Origin: Saccharicrinis sp.
GTDB taxonomy: Bacteria; Bacteroidota; Bacteroidia; Bacteroidales; Marinilabiliaceae
Reading direction: 5' to 3'
DNA: 43,089 nucleotides
NCBI GenBank assembly: GCA_024635585.1
Contig: JAGXIP010000093.1
Coordinates: 1-43,089 of the forward strand
Part shown: positions 17,114 through 25,225 of the stretch, piece by piece
Layout: the number at the start of each line of letters is the position of its first letter
Position numbering within the stretch: position 1 is the stretch's first letter
Notes under the pieces: generated by a model
What the model was told of the DNA's origin: nothing
The model's database searches: none
Seen by the model: the letters and a program-made list of their open reading frames with translations, nothing else
Translations under genes and position numbers: made by a program

Positions 17114-19357
17114 ATGAATCAAGTTGTCAAAAAATTAGGAGCTTTTGTTTTCCTGTCTTTTTTTACTTTTGCAACATCTTTTTCGCAAGAAGATAACACA
17201 AAATACATAGATCCAACCATTGGGAATGTCGTGCCATTTTTGGTTCCCACATATCCAACTATGCATTTGCCTAATCAAATGATGCGGATGTTTCCGGTTA
17301 AGGAGGATTATCTTTCCGATCAGGTGGAGGCATTTCCGATGCAGGTCATCTCGCATCGTCGAGCAGGCATTCTTCAAATGAAAGTGAGTGTCGGGGAAAT
17401 TACGAAATCATCGTGGAATCAAAAAATGAATATTGACCACGATTTAGAAGTATATCATCCATGGTTGTATTCAACTTATTTAATCGATGATGACATCCGT
17501 GTTAGTTTTGCTCCCGGCGAAAAATGTGCAATCTACAAAATTGACTTTGCCGATAAGGATAAAAAGAACTTGCTAATAAAAGGTAGTAATGAAATGAAAA
17601 GCACTTTAAATGGTGGGATATTTACTTTTAAAGAGAAGACAGGGGAAACTACAAAAGGTTTAGATCCTAAAAAAATGACGGTTACAGCTTTTGTATATGG
17701 AGAACTGCGTGACACCGATAACAACTTGATTAAGAATGCTTTAATAGATATTGAAAAAGGGAAATTCTCCGTTACTTTTTCTAAATCTTCACCTACATCA
17801 ATTTTGGTCAAATATGCGGTTTCCTATGTCAGCCCAGAACAGGCAAAAATTAATTTTGAGAAAGAACTAACAAAAACCAGTTTTAACGATTTTGCCACTA
17901 CCGGGAAAAAAGCCTGGGAAAAGGTGATGAACCAGATTGAAGTGAAAGGCGGAACCGAAGCGCAAAGAAGAACATTTTATACCTCGCTCTATCGCACCTA
18001 TGAACGTATGGTTGACATTAATGAATATGGTAAATATTACGGATATGACGGAAAAGTACACGAAAGCAAGCGCCCGTTTTACGGGGACGACTGGATTTGG
18101 GACACTTACCGTGCCCAGCATCCTTTGCGAACCATTCTTAATCCTCAGATGGAAAACGATATACTCAACTCATATACTTTGATGTACGAACAAAGTGGCT
18201 GGATGCCAACTTTTCCCCAGGTATTTGGCAACCACATGTGCATGAACTCCTATCACACATCGGCCATTTTTATTGATGGATACCGAAAAGGGTTGAAGGA
18301 CTATAATGTTGAAACAGCTTATGAAGGGCTTAAGAAAAACCTCATGGAAGGAACTTTCATCCCTTGGCGACAAGGGACTCCGCGCCGCCCAATCGATGAT
18401 TTTTACCATACGAACGGCTTTTTTCCAGGGCTTCATCCGGGTGAAATTGAAACCGAACCACAAATGGATAGTTTTGAGAAACGCCAAGCCGTTGCAGTTT
18501 CACTTGGGATAAGTTATGATTTCTGGACTTTGGCAGAACTTGCAAAGGAATTGGACAAAAAGGAAGAATATAAATTATTCGCAAAAAAAGGTAATGACTA
18601 CAAAAACCTTTGGCACCCAGTCCGTCGACTGTTTATGCCAAAAGATGATAAAGGAAATTGGATTGACATCGATCCTAAATCAGCAGGAGGGAGAGGATAT
18701 CGGGAATATTACGATGAAAACAATGGATGGACTTACGCATGGGATGTACAGCATGATATTGATGGGTTAACGGATTTGCTTGGCGGTAAAAAGCCAGCGG
18801 AAGATCGTCTCGATCAACTTTTTAGAGAACCCCTCGGCATGAAAAAGAATGATTTTTACGTGAACGGTTCAAATTCAACGGGTATGGTTGGACAATTTTC
18901 AATGGGGAACGAACCATCATTTCATATACCCTATTTATACAATTATTTTGGGGCACCATGGAAAACCCAAAAGCGAACCCGCTTTTTGCTGGACGTGTGG
19001 TACAAAGATAATATTTTCGGCATGCCAGGAGATGAAGATGGTGGTGGGATGACCGCATTTGTGGTGTTTACCTCAATGGGCCTGTATCCTGTTACGCCCG
19101 GCCTGCCATTTTACGATATAACAAGTCCGGTGTTTGAGGAAATCACCATCAATTTAACTAACGGGAAGACGTTTACTGTTCGTGCCAAAGGAGCAAGCCG
19201 AACAAAAAAATACATTCAAAGCGCATTTGTTAATGGAGAGGAGATAAATAGTCCATTTATTACACACAGTCAAATTATGGCTGGCGGAACACTTGAGCTA
19301 ATCCTGGATGAACTTCCAAAAAAAGAGTGGGGAAAGGATGCCAAAGTTCCAGAATAA
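17114..19357 (+). CDS. GH92 exo-alpha-mannosidase (type I signal peptide)
   Basis: A 747-residue protein with a signal peptide ending near TSFSQ. The C-terminal core contains SMGNEPSFHIPYLYNY, GAPWKTQKRTRFLLD and MPGDEDGGGMTAFVVFTSMG, matching the GH92 catalytic domain in which Asp/Glu residues act with a calcium ion. The N-terminal lectin-like domain starts YIDPTIGN instead of the usual VNPFIGT. Established: GH92 are inverting, calcium-dependent exo-alpha-mannosidases. The protein is a clear paralog of the minus-strand lipoprotein at 38642, aligned almost along its whole length. Both belong to the same divergent branch, so they may act on a modified (for example sulfated) mannoside. Linkage preference is not readable. 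Confidence 0.85.
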   Translation: MNQVVKKLGAFVFLSFFTFATSFSQEDNTKYIDPTIGNVVPFLVPTYPTMHLPNQMMRMFPVKEDYLSDQVEAFPMQVISHRRAGILQMKVSVGEITKSSWNQKMNIDHDLEVYHPWLYSTYLIDDDIRVSFAPGEKCAIYKIDFADKDKKNLLIKGSNEMKSTLNGGIFTFKEKTGETTKGLDPKKMTVTAFVYGELRDTDNNLIKNALIDIEKGKFSVTFSKSSPTSILVKYAVSYVSPEQAKINFEKELTKTSFNDFATTGKKAWEKVMNQIEVKGGTEAQRRTFYTSLYRTYERMVDINEYGKYYGYDGKVHESKRPFYGDDWIWDTYRAQHPLRTILNPQMENDILNSYTLMYEQSGWMPTFPQVFGNHMCMNSYHTSAIFIDGYRKGLKDYNVETAYEGLKKNLMEGTFIPWRQGTPRRPIDDFYHTNGFFPGLHPGEIETEPQMDSFEKRQAVAVSLGISYDFWTLAELAKELDKKEEYKLFAKKGNDYKNLWHPVRRLFMPKDDKGNWIDIDPKSAGGRGYREYYDENNGWTYAWDVQHDIDGLTDLLGGKKPAEDRLDQLFREPLGMKKNDFYVNGSNSTGMVGQFSMGNEPSFHIPYLYNYFGAPWKTQKRTRFLLDVWYKDNIFGMPGDEDGGGMTAFVVFTSMGLYPVTPGLPFYDITSPVFEEITINLTNGKTFTVRAKGASRTKKYIQSAFVNGEEINSPFITHSQIMAGGTLELILDELPKKEWGKDAKVPE

Positions 19358-19436
19358 ATATTCTCGGCTTACTAAAAATTATTAAATAAAATTTACAAAT
19401 GATATTTCTAAAATCATGCATTAAAAGTGATAAAAG

Positions 19437-20675
19437 ATGAATCTGAAATTCAATATTGTATTTACAATCATATCCTTGCTTATTGTGTGCAAAGTGTTTT
19501 CAGCCACCGTTATAATTACGCCAACGGGAACTGATGATGACACAAATCGAATACAAACTGCACTGAACGCATTGCAAGCTGGCGACAAACTGATGCTAAA
19601 TGGTGACTTTAAACACAAAGGAACCATATATCTGCCATCTAATTTTACCTGGATCCTTAACGGGTCACTTACTTTAGGCGACAATGCTGTTCTTGATAGA
19701 GTCGGTTGGGTAAAACCGGGAATTGATGCCAGACGGCCTACAGGGATTTCGGAAACCTTTGGTGGTGCAACAAACATTGATATGTCAGGTGGTACCTATT
19801 ATGGAAATGTTGCAAGCAATTCATCAAGCTTACGCTTTATAAATTTTGTATCGGTAACCAATTCCCGTTTTTACGATATGCTAATTACAGAGGTGTCAAA
19901 TGATAATTTCACCTTGGGCCCAGGATGTAATAACAACGAATGCCGTAATCTTATCGCTTCGTTTTCAGCTATGGGAAACGCTTTGACCGATAAAGGCGAT
20001 CATAACACATGGATTGACTGTATTGCTTCAGATTGCGGCAGTGATGGTTGGACACCAAAATGCCAGTACAGTACATTCATCAGGTGTATCGCTGCAAATA
20101 ATGCAGGCTCGGTGGTTAATGTGGATATTTATGGTTCTGTCACTTCAACACAAAACATTGGTATGGACAGGAATGCTGCAGGCTCAACTGTTAAAGTAAC
20201 TATTTATGAAGGGGGTTTGCTTGAGGCCAGATATACTGATGATGCCAATTTTGGCCCGGGTGCTCTTTTAGATATCCGTGGTGGAACGTTCAAATTTACC
20301 CAGGATGAACTTGCTTCGGTTAATTTATGGATTTCTCAAGGTAGAATTGTGGGTTTTGGTGGAACGCAAACGATTAGAAATGAATCAGTTGAGGGTACTA
20401 CCATAGTTACAGTAGGTACGCCTGTATCAGTTGCTGATATAACTGCAGGTAAATTCAACGTTTACCCAAATCCTGCATCAAATAAAGTATCCATTGAAAT
20501 CGGAGATGAGTTTGAAGACCTAAAAATGATCAATATGTTAGGTAAAACGGTATATGCTATAAGCAATATAAGCAATGCACAAACGCTTACCATTGATGTT
20601 TCTGATTTTACGAAAGGTGTCTATTTTATTAGTGTCGTTAATGAAGGGCAAAAAACGGTAAAAAAGATCGTTTAA
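19437..20675 (+). CDS. Chimeric beta-helix protein with T9SS tail
   Basis: A 412-residue protein with signal peptide (about 1-21). Residues about 22-215 follow the beta-helix protein at 5753 closely: both have SNDNFTLG or SDDCFTLG, then GSDGWTPKCQ, then TFIRC. After NNAGS the match stops and an unrelated ~100-residue segment follows (GSTVKVTIYEGGLLEARY, IRGGTFKFTQDELASVNLWI). A short T9SS type A domain (about 340-412, FNVYPNPASNKVSIEI) closes it. Thus half the helix of the paralog, probably including its substrate groove, has been replaced. It may be non-catalytic, or a recombination product. The substrate is unknown. Confidence 0.65.
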   Translation: MNLKFNIVFTIISLLIVCKVFSATVIITPTGTDDDTNRIQTALNALQAGDKLMLNGDFKHKGTIYLPSNFTWILNGSLTLGDNAVLDRVGWVKPGIDARRPTGISETFGGATNIDMSGGTYYGNVASNSSSLRFINFVSVTNSRFYDMLITEVSNDNFTLGPGCNNNECRNLIASFSAMGNALTDKGDHNTWIDCIASDCGSDGWTPKCQYSTFIRCIAANNAGSVVNVDIYGSVTSTQNIGMDRNAAGSTVKVTIYEGGLLEARYTDDANFGPGALLDIRGGTFKFTQDELASVNLWISQGRIVGFGGTQTIRNESVEGTTIVTVGTPVSVADITAGKFNVYPNPASNKVSIEIGDEFEDLKMINMLGKTVYAISNISNAQTLTIDVSDFTKGVYFISVVNEGQKTVKKIV

Positions 20676-20687
20676 ATTGATTCCTGT

Positions 20688-20792
20688 AATATCAGGTTAG
20701 TTGGCAAAAATCCATAAAAAATTGCCTACCGAAAGGTGAGGTTTACTGCGTTCAAACAACCCGGATTTTTAAAAGCCACCTAACCTGATATT
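20688..20792. repeat. 105-bp element with long inverted arms and internal GNRA hairpin
   Basis: AATATCAGGTTAG (20688-20700) is perfectly mirrored by CTAACCTGATATT (20780-20792). Just inside, AAAAATCC and GGATTTTT pair again. The centre holds CCTACC-GAAA-GGTGAGG, a small stem with a GAAA tetraloop. No T-tract follows. It sits 12 nt after a stop codon, so it could be a terminator/processing signal, a non-autonomous mobile element or a small structured RNA. Confidence 0.45.
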
Positions 20793-21040
20793 ATTCAATA
20801 AATTTTTTAGTGGATTAAACACCTGCTGAATTACGTGGAATGACAGAGGTGGAAAATAAATGTCTCTACAAAGTTGAGGATGCTAATTAATAGTCCTTTA
20901 CGTCTTAAGTGCTTAAGTTACTCTCAATCTATATACGAAAATTCAATTAGTAAATGCGAATACTTAAACTTAAGTGATCACAGTATCTTAAAGATAGTTT
21001 GTTTATGTATCTTCGCCTAAGCCTTTTTTTAATTAAGAAG
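20793..21040 (+). promoter_or_regulatory. AT-rich upstream region with CTTAAGT repeats and a possible -7 box
   Basis: No gene is seen. CTTAAGTGCTTAAGT near 20910 is mirrored imperfectly by ACTTAAACTTAAG near 20963-20975, and ATCTT...AAGAT follows. TATCTTCG at 21008-21015 resembles a TAnnTTTG -7 box, placing a transcript start just before the leader copies that precede the sulfatase at 21243. A convincing -33 TTG at the right spacing is not evident. Confidence 0.3.
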
Positions 21041-21130
21041 ATATGAAACGAGCCATGAGGGTTGCTTCTCACAAAGGGGAATGACTAAGCTGGCGAGTTC
21101 CCTGCCTACTGGACAGGCAGGCATGTGGCA
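21041..21130 (+). promoter_or_regulatory. Leader element copy A (interrupted by a short palindrome)
   Basis: Begins ATATGAAACGAGCCATGAG and ends ATGTGGCAA. It matches copies B (21152-21242) and C (minus, 40922-41008), apart from point changes and a ~21-bp palindrome inserted between GAGTTCC and ATGTGGC. A short reading frame from ATG 21043 encodes MKRAMRVASHKGE then TGA. Confidence 0.55.
21101..21122. repeat. Short palindrome inserted in leader copy A
   Basis: CCTGCCT (21101-21107) and AGGCAGG (21115-21121) flank a seven-base loop. Copies B and C of the leader lack it, so it looks like an insertion. Related words occur at 7849-7867 and 36642-36660. Confidence 0.45.
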
Positions 21131-21151
21131 ATTGAAAAACAAAATTTAGAC

Positions 21152-21242
21152 ATATGAAACGAGCCATGAGAGCGTCCTCACACAAAGGGGGAATGATTGT
21201 AATGGCGAGTTCCATGTGGCAAAAAAAATAAATTATAAACAC
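21152..21242 (+). promoter_or_regulatory. Leader element copy B, adjoining the sulfatase start codon
   Basis: Runs directly to ATG 21243. The same sequence, including AAATTATAAACAC immediately before ATG, precedes the GH92 gene on the minus strand (copy C). Possible pairing: GCCAT with ATGGC around an inner TGAG/CTCA stem. Conservation across a sulfatase and a mannosidase promoter argues for a shared post-transcriptional or transcriptional control, or for a mobile leader. Confidence 0.6.
21154..21231 (+). CDS. Possible 25-residue leader peptide
   Basis: ATG 21154 to TAA 21229-21231 encodes a short basic, methionine-rich peptide starting MKRAMRASSHKGG. In copies A and C the first 12 codons give MKRAMRVASHKG and MKRAMRVSSHKG, and most differences between copies fall in third codon positions (AGA/AGG, GTT/GTG, TCT/TCA). 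That favours translation of this first part. After codon 12 the G-run length differs and copies A and C stop early, so only the N-terminal dozen residues seem constrained. The stop lies 11 nt before the sulfatase start, compatible with translational coupling. Confidence 0.35.
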   Translation: MKRAMRASSHKGGMIVMASSMWQKK

Positions 21243-23933
21243 ATGAAACAATTTATCACCCTAGTATTATTAATAATCAGTTTTCTAATACAAGTAAATG
21301 CACAAGGAACTAGTGATAAGCCCAATATTATATTTTTTTCGGCTGATGATTTAAATACTAATATTAATCCACTAGGTTATACGCAAGCCAAAACGCCTAA
21401 TTTAGACAAGCTGGCCGAAATGGGTATTACCTTTACTAATGCCCATGCTCCAGGGGTATTTTGTGCTCCATCCCGTACAGCTATAATGACAGGCTTACAT
21501 GCCTCTACAACAGGATGTTATAACACTGAGGTGTACCATTACGATTACCCTGATTTAACCCCTTTGCATATGGCTTTTAGTAATAATGGCTATAAAGCTT
21601 ACGGAGCAGGTAAGTTGTTTCATCATAGAGCAGGTTTCATGGACCCCAGAGGATGGGAAGAGTTTTTTGCTCGTAGTCAGGAAATTAAAGATGTAGGTTA
21701 CGAAACGGGTTATTTTGGTAGTGATGTGCCCTACCCTGATCCACACCCATATAGTCCGTATTATACCAAAACCAACAATATAATTAACGATGGTGGTTTT
21801 TTGGAGTGGGGGCCTATCGCCAACGAAAAAGCCGAAGAAATACCAGATGCTATCTCCACAAACTGGGTTTGTGATTTGTTGCAGCAGGAACATACAGATC
21901 CATTTTTTATTGGGTTAGGACTATATACTCCGCACTATCCTAACTACGCCCCACAAAAGTATTTTGATTTATACAACAGAGATTTAATACAAGTTCCAGA
22001 ATTAAAAGTCGATGATTTGAATGATATTCCAAACCCGATGCGTCAGCAAATGATTAATCGAAGTAGAATTCAACAAACGCTGGAGGATATTGATGCTGTT
22101 AAAGATGCTATTATCGGCTATTTGGCCGCAGTTTCATTTGCCGACGCCATGTTAGGTCGGGTTTTAGATGCTTTGGAGGCTAGCGCATATAAAGACAATA
22201 CGCTAATTATTTTTTGGAGTGATCAAGGCTATCATCAAGGACAAAAAGGCAATTGGGGAAAACATACTCTTTGGCAGGAAACATCTCATGTTCCGCTAAT
22301 ATTTGCTGGAAATGGCTTACCTCAAAATAAAAAGGTAAATACAACAGTTAGTTTAATAGATATGTATCCAACCTTAGTCGATTTATGTCATCTCCCTGTT
22401 CAAAAGCAACTACTCGATGGAGAATCTCTTATATCTGTTCTGCAAGACCCCGCTTCTTCAACTGATAGAAATGTATTTTTACCTTCGCATGACAGGGGGA
22501 GTTACGCTGTTATTAACAAGGATTGGAAATACATCTATTACAACAATGGAACAGAAGAGTTTTACGATAAAAATAACGATCCTAATGAATGGTATAACCT
22601 AGCAGGTGATAATAGTTATAGAAGTATCATCATCGAAATGCAAAAATCAGCCCCAGCAGAGTTCCACCCTGGAGCAACCCCCCAATCAAGTTTAGAGTTG
22701 GTATTCGATAGTAATGGATTTTATCATTGGGAAAATAAAGATAAAAGTAAGCCAGCTAAATTTGTTGAAGCTTCAGTTGTTTTTTCGGATCCAATTACGG
22801 AAAAGAATATAGAATTTGTTGAAAACTCAAATTCTACGCAGGAATCATATACTATCCAAAGTAATAAAGCAGGTCAGTCCTGCAGGTATATACAGCACGA
22901 TAGACATGCCTACTTTAAGGTAAGTGATCAATTGTTTTCTATGGAGGATAATGAAATGATGCTTGAACTTACTTATTTCGACAATGGTACTAACTTGTTT
23001 AGTATGCAATACAATTCAACATCATCGGTAGTAAAAAGTATAGATATTTATAAAACAAATACTAACAAGTGGATTACCAAAGTATTTATGGTGACCGATG
23101 CGTCTTTTAATAATTTGCAAAATAATCAAGCAGATGTTAGAATAGGGGGAGAGGTATATATACGTTCGCTAGTCATTAAAAAACATATCGAATCATTAGT
23201 TTCAGTTACACTTACTAACAACATTATGGAAAATGGGATTGAATTTTTAATTGGAACCGATCCCAATAAAGAAACCTACACCCAAGCTGTAACGAAAGAG
23301 GACAATGAATGTCGTTTGATTCCTACACTTTCAGAAAAAACTAAATATGGATATTTTTCTGTGGATAATACCTTAATAACCAATGCTGATAATGAATTAG
23401 TATTTGAAATAACTTATTTAGATCAAGGTACTACCTCTTTACTGCTTAATTATAACAGCTTGAACGAAAAGTATGAAAAATTAGAGATTCCTAAAAATAA
23501 TACCAATAAATGGATGACAAGCGCTTTTTATGTTAATGATGCAGCTCTAAATAATTTACAAAATAATCAGTCCGACTTTAGGATAAGGGGGACTGAATAT
23601 ATTAGAAGAATTGCCCTAAGAAAAGGGGTGGATAATGAAGGTAATACCTCGTTAAGCCCTGAACAAGAATTGCATAGTCATATGTTGGTAAAGGTTCAGC
23701 CTGTTACTGGAGGAGCTAATATATCGGTTTCTAATGATTTAATTGGAGCCGATCTCTATGTTTACAATCTGATGGGAGTTTTGCAAAAGAGACAACAGGT
23801 TAATCAATCTGAGTTTTATATAGGGCTTGGTGTTCCTCAAGGCATTTATATTTTTGTTGTTCGCAGTGATAATGGTTTGGTGAGTAAAAAAGTTCTATTT
23901 TTGCAAAGGTGGAGTAAAAGTGCTGAAATATGA
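21243..23933 (+). CDS. S1 sulfatase (iduronate-2-sulfatase-like) with duplicated accessory domain and T9SS tail
   Basis: An 896-residue protein. ATG 21243 is chosen because the leader repeat ends there; a GTG at 21216 lies inside the leader. A signal peptide (about 1-20) is followed by a sulfatase domain (about 24-505) with SADDLN and VFCAPSR (C74 becomes formylglycine), WSDQGYHQGQKGNWGKHTLW and SLIDMYPTL. Two tandem ~130-residue beta-rich domains follow (about 513-645 and 655-790). Both share LTYFDxG/ITYLDxG, NTNKWIT/NTNKWMT and NNLQNNQ with the N-terminus of the GH99-like enzyme at 945. A T9SS type A domain closes the protein. The last residues RWSKSAEI read into a remnant of another gene. 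Inferred: extracellular desulfation with the accessory domains as glycan anchors. It is paralogous to the broken sulfatase at 14606. Confidence 0.85.
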   Translation: MKQFITLVLLIISFLIQVNAQGTSDKPNIIFFSADDLNTNINPLGYTQAKTPNLDKLAEMGITFTNAHAPGVFCAPSRTAIMTGLHASTTGCYNTEVYHYDYPDLTPLHMAFSNNGYKAYGAGKLFHHRAGFMDPRGWEEFFARSQEIKDVGYETGYFGSDVPYPDPHPYSPYYTKTNNIINDGGFLEWGPIANEKAEEIPDAISTNWVCDLLQQEHTDPFFIGLGLYTPHYPNYAPQKYFDLYNRDLIQVPELKVDDLNDIPNPMRQQMINRSRIQQTLEDIDAVKDAIIGYLAAVSFADAMLGRVLDALEASAYKDNTLIIFWSDQGYHQGQKGNWGKHTLWQETSHVPLIFAGNGLPQNKKVNTTVSLIDMYPTLVDLCHLPVQKQLLDGESLISVLQDPASSTDRNVFLPSHDRGSYAVINKDWKYIYYNNGTEEFYDKNNDPNEWYNLAGDNSYRSIIIEMQKSAPAEFHPGATPQSSLELVFDSNGFYHWENKDKSKPAKFVEASVVFSDPITEKNIEFVENSNSTQESYTIQSNKAGQSCRYIQHDRHAYFKVSDQLFSMEDNEMMLELTYFDNGTNLFSMQYNSTSSVVKSIDIYKTNTNKWITKVFMVTDASFNNLQNNQADVRIGGEVYIRSLVIKKHIESLVSVTLTNNIMENGIEFLIGTDPNKETYTQAVTKEDNECRLIPTLSEKTKYGYFSVDNTLITNADNELVFEITYLDQGTTSLLLNYNSLNEKYEKLEIPKNNTNKWMTSAFYVNDAALNNLQNNQSDFRIRGTEYIRRIALRKGVDNEGNTSLSPEQELHSHMLVKVQPVTGGANISVSNDLIGADLYVYNLMGVLQKRQQVNQSEFYIGLGVPQGIYIFVVRSDNGLVSKKVLFLQRWSKSAEI

Positions 23934-23954
23934 AGATGTGGATTACAATGTTAA
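23917..23954 (+). pseudogene. 38-bp remnant of an EEP-family gene overlapping the sulfatase 3' end
   Basis: These 38 bases match 26060-26097, inside the EEP gene below, at all but two positions. In one frame they encode KVLKYEDVDYNV, corresponding to KVLKYEEVDYNV of the EEP protein. It is a recombination scar: a previous EEP copy has been removed, and the sulfatase reading frame now ends inside what is left. Confidence 0.65.
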
Positions 23955-23960
23955 TGAGAT

Positions 23961-25205
23961 ATGAAAACTAATTTTATGAAAATTAATTTTATTTTTATCC
24001 TAATACTGTTCGGTTTCAACCTTTTGTATGCTTCCGAGTCAACAAGCATACAAAAATTTGATGTTAAACCTGAGAATAGGGCTGCGGTAAATAAAGTAAA
24101 CCTTCAAAAGGCTATTGACTGGGCATCGTCCAGTGGTTCTGCGCTTTGGGTCGAACCCTCTGAAGATCCGTACCCAATTGATGGCGGAATTATCCTGAAA
24201 AAGAACGTATCGCTGATTGGGGTGCATGGCCCTACTCCCCGCGGAACAGTGCACCCAACAAAAAAACAACCTGTGGGTAGTGTGTTCGCAATTACGGATA
24301 CAGAAAACGCTTTTATAACGGTAGAAACCGGAACTCAAATTAAAGGCATTCAGTTTTGGTATCCCGAACAAACCATTAAAGATCCTTTAGCCATTATTCC
24401 CTATAAGGCTACTATTCAGGTTTCAAAAACCAGTCGTGCGCAAGGTGTGTTCCTTTCGTGCCTTACCTTTTATGGCGAGTATTTAGCCTTCGATTTTAAT
24501 GCAAGTCAAAATAATGCCTGCGAATTAATGACCTTTGAGCATTGTTACGGATACCCCTTAAGTGGTGAATTTATCCGGATGAATTATTGTTACGATGTTC
24601 CACGTATTTTGCATTGTCATGTCAACCCTGCCGGACAGCGATACATTGGAGGTCAATACAGCCGTGCAGTTGTTGATGCTGTAATTGCCAAAAAAACATT
24701 TGCCTATACCATTAATAACACTGATAATGCACAAATTATCGACCTTTTTACTTTTGGTACTTATGGCGGAATTCTATTGGATAGCGAATCGTATGGGCAA
24801 TTAACCAACTTTAATTTTGATTGTGTTGCAGTGGGTATTTTGAAGCGGGGAAGCAACACGAAAAACCGGAACTGGCAAATTTCGCAAGGTTCAATTATTG
24901 CCAATACCGGCGAAAATGTAGAAGATATCCACCCAATAATCATCGAAGGTCAAGGGCATACCTCCCTTAGCAATGTGGAAGCTTTTTCGGGAGGGAATGG
25001 AGCCCTTACAGCAGTTCCTGAAAATATGTCGTGGGATTTTTTACTGGTAAGGGGCGACAAAAAATTAACCGTTTCTATTTGGGGCAGTCGGATGAGGAAT
25101 TACAAGTCAAACTCGCCCGTTAGTATTGTGAATAATCAGGCGGTTATTTATATGTCGGGTTGTTTTGATAAGGAGGAGAATTTATACAACAAAACATTTA
25201 ATTAA
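23961..25205 (+). CDS. Secreted pectate-lyase-superfamily beta-helix protein
   Basis: A 414-residue protein; signal peptide about 1-25, ending near LYASE. The start of the mature part (NRAAVNKVNLQKAIDWASSSGSALWVEP) with SLIGVHG is the N-terminal cap and first coils of the pectate_lyase_3/GH55-like superfamily. The rest alternates short strands with N/G turns (FNFDCVAVGILKRGS, NWQISQGSII). It has no T9SS tail and is not closely related to the beta-helix proteins at 5753 and 19437. Catalytic residues cannot be assigned. It lies between a sulfatase and the EEP gene, 20 nt before the latter. Possible role: lyase, hydrolase or epimerase on the same glycan. Confidence 0.6.
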   Translation: MKTNFMKINFIFILILFGFNLLYASESTSIQKFDVKPENRAAVNKVNLQKAIDWASSSGSALWVEPSEDPYPIDGGIILKKNVSLIGVHGPTPRGTVHPTKKQPVGSVFAITDTENAFITVETGTQIKGIQFWYPEQTIKDPLAIIPYKATIQVSKTSRAQGVFLSCLTFYGEYLAFDFNASQNNACELMTFEHCYGYPLSGEFIRMNYCYDVPRILHCHVNPAGQRYIGGQYSRAVVDAVIAKKTFAYTINNTDNAQIIDLFTFGTYGGILLDSESYGQLTNFNFDCVAVGILKRGSNTKNRNWQISQGSIIANTGENVEDIHPIIIEGQGHTSLSNVEAFSGGNGALTAVPENMSWDFLLVRGDKKLTVSIWGSRMRNYKSNSPVSIVNNQAVIYMSGCFDKEENLYNKTFN

Positions 25206-25225
25206 CTCTATTAATTGATAAGTAG

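Noticed and set aside
20688-20792. Integron attC site
   Set aside because: The order of the putative core words is reversed (GTTAG first, ACCTAAC last), and there is no cassette array or integrase nearby.
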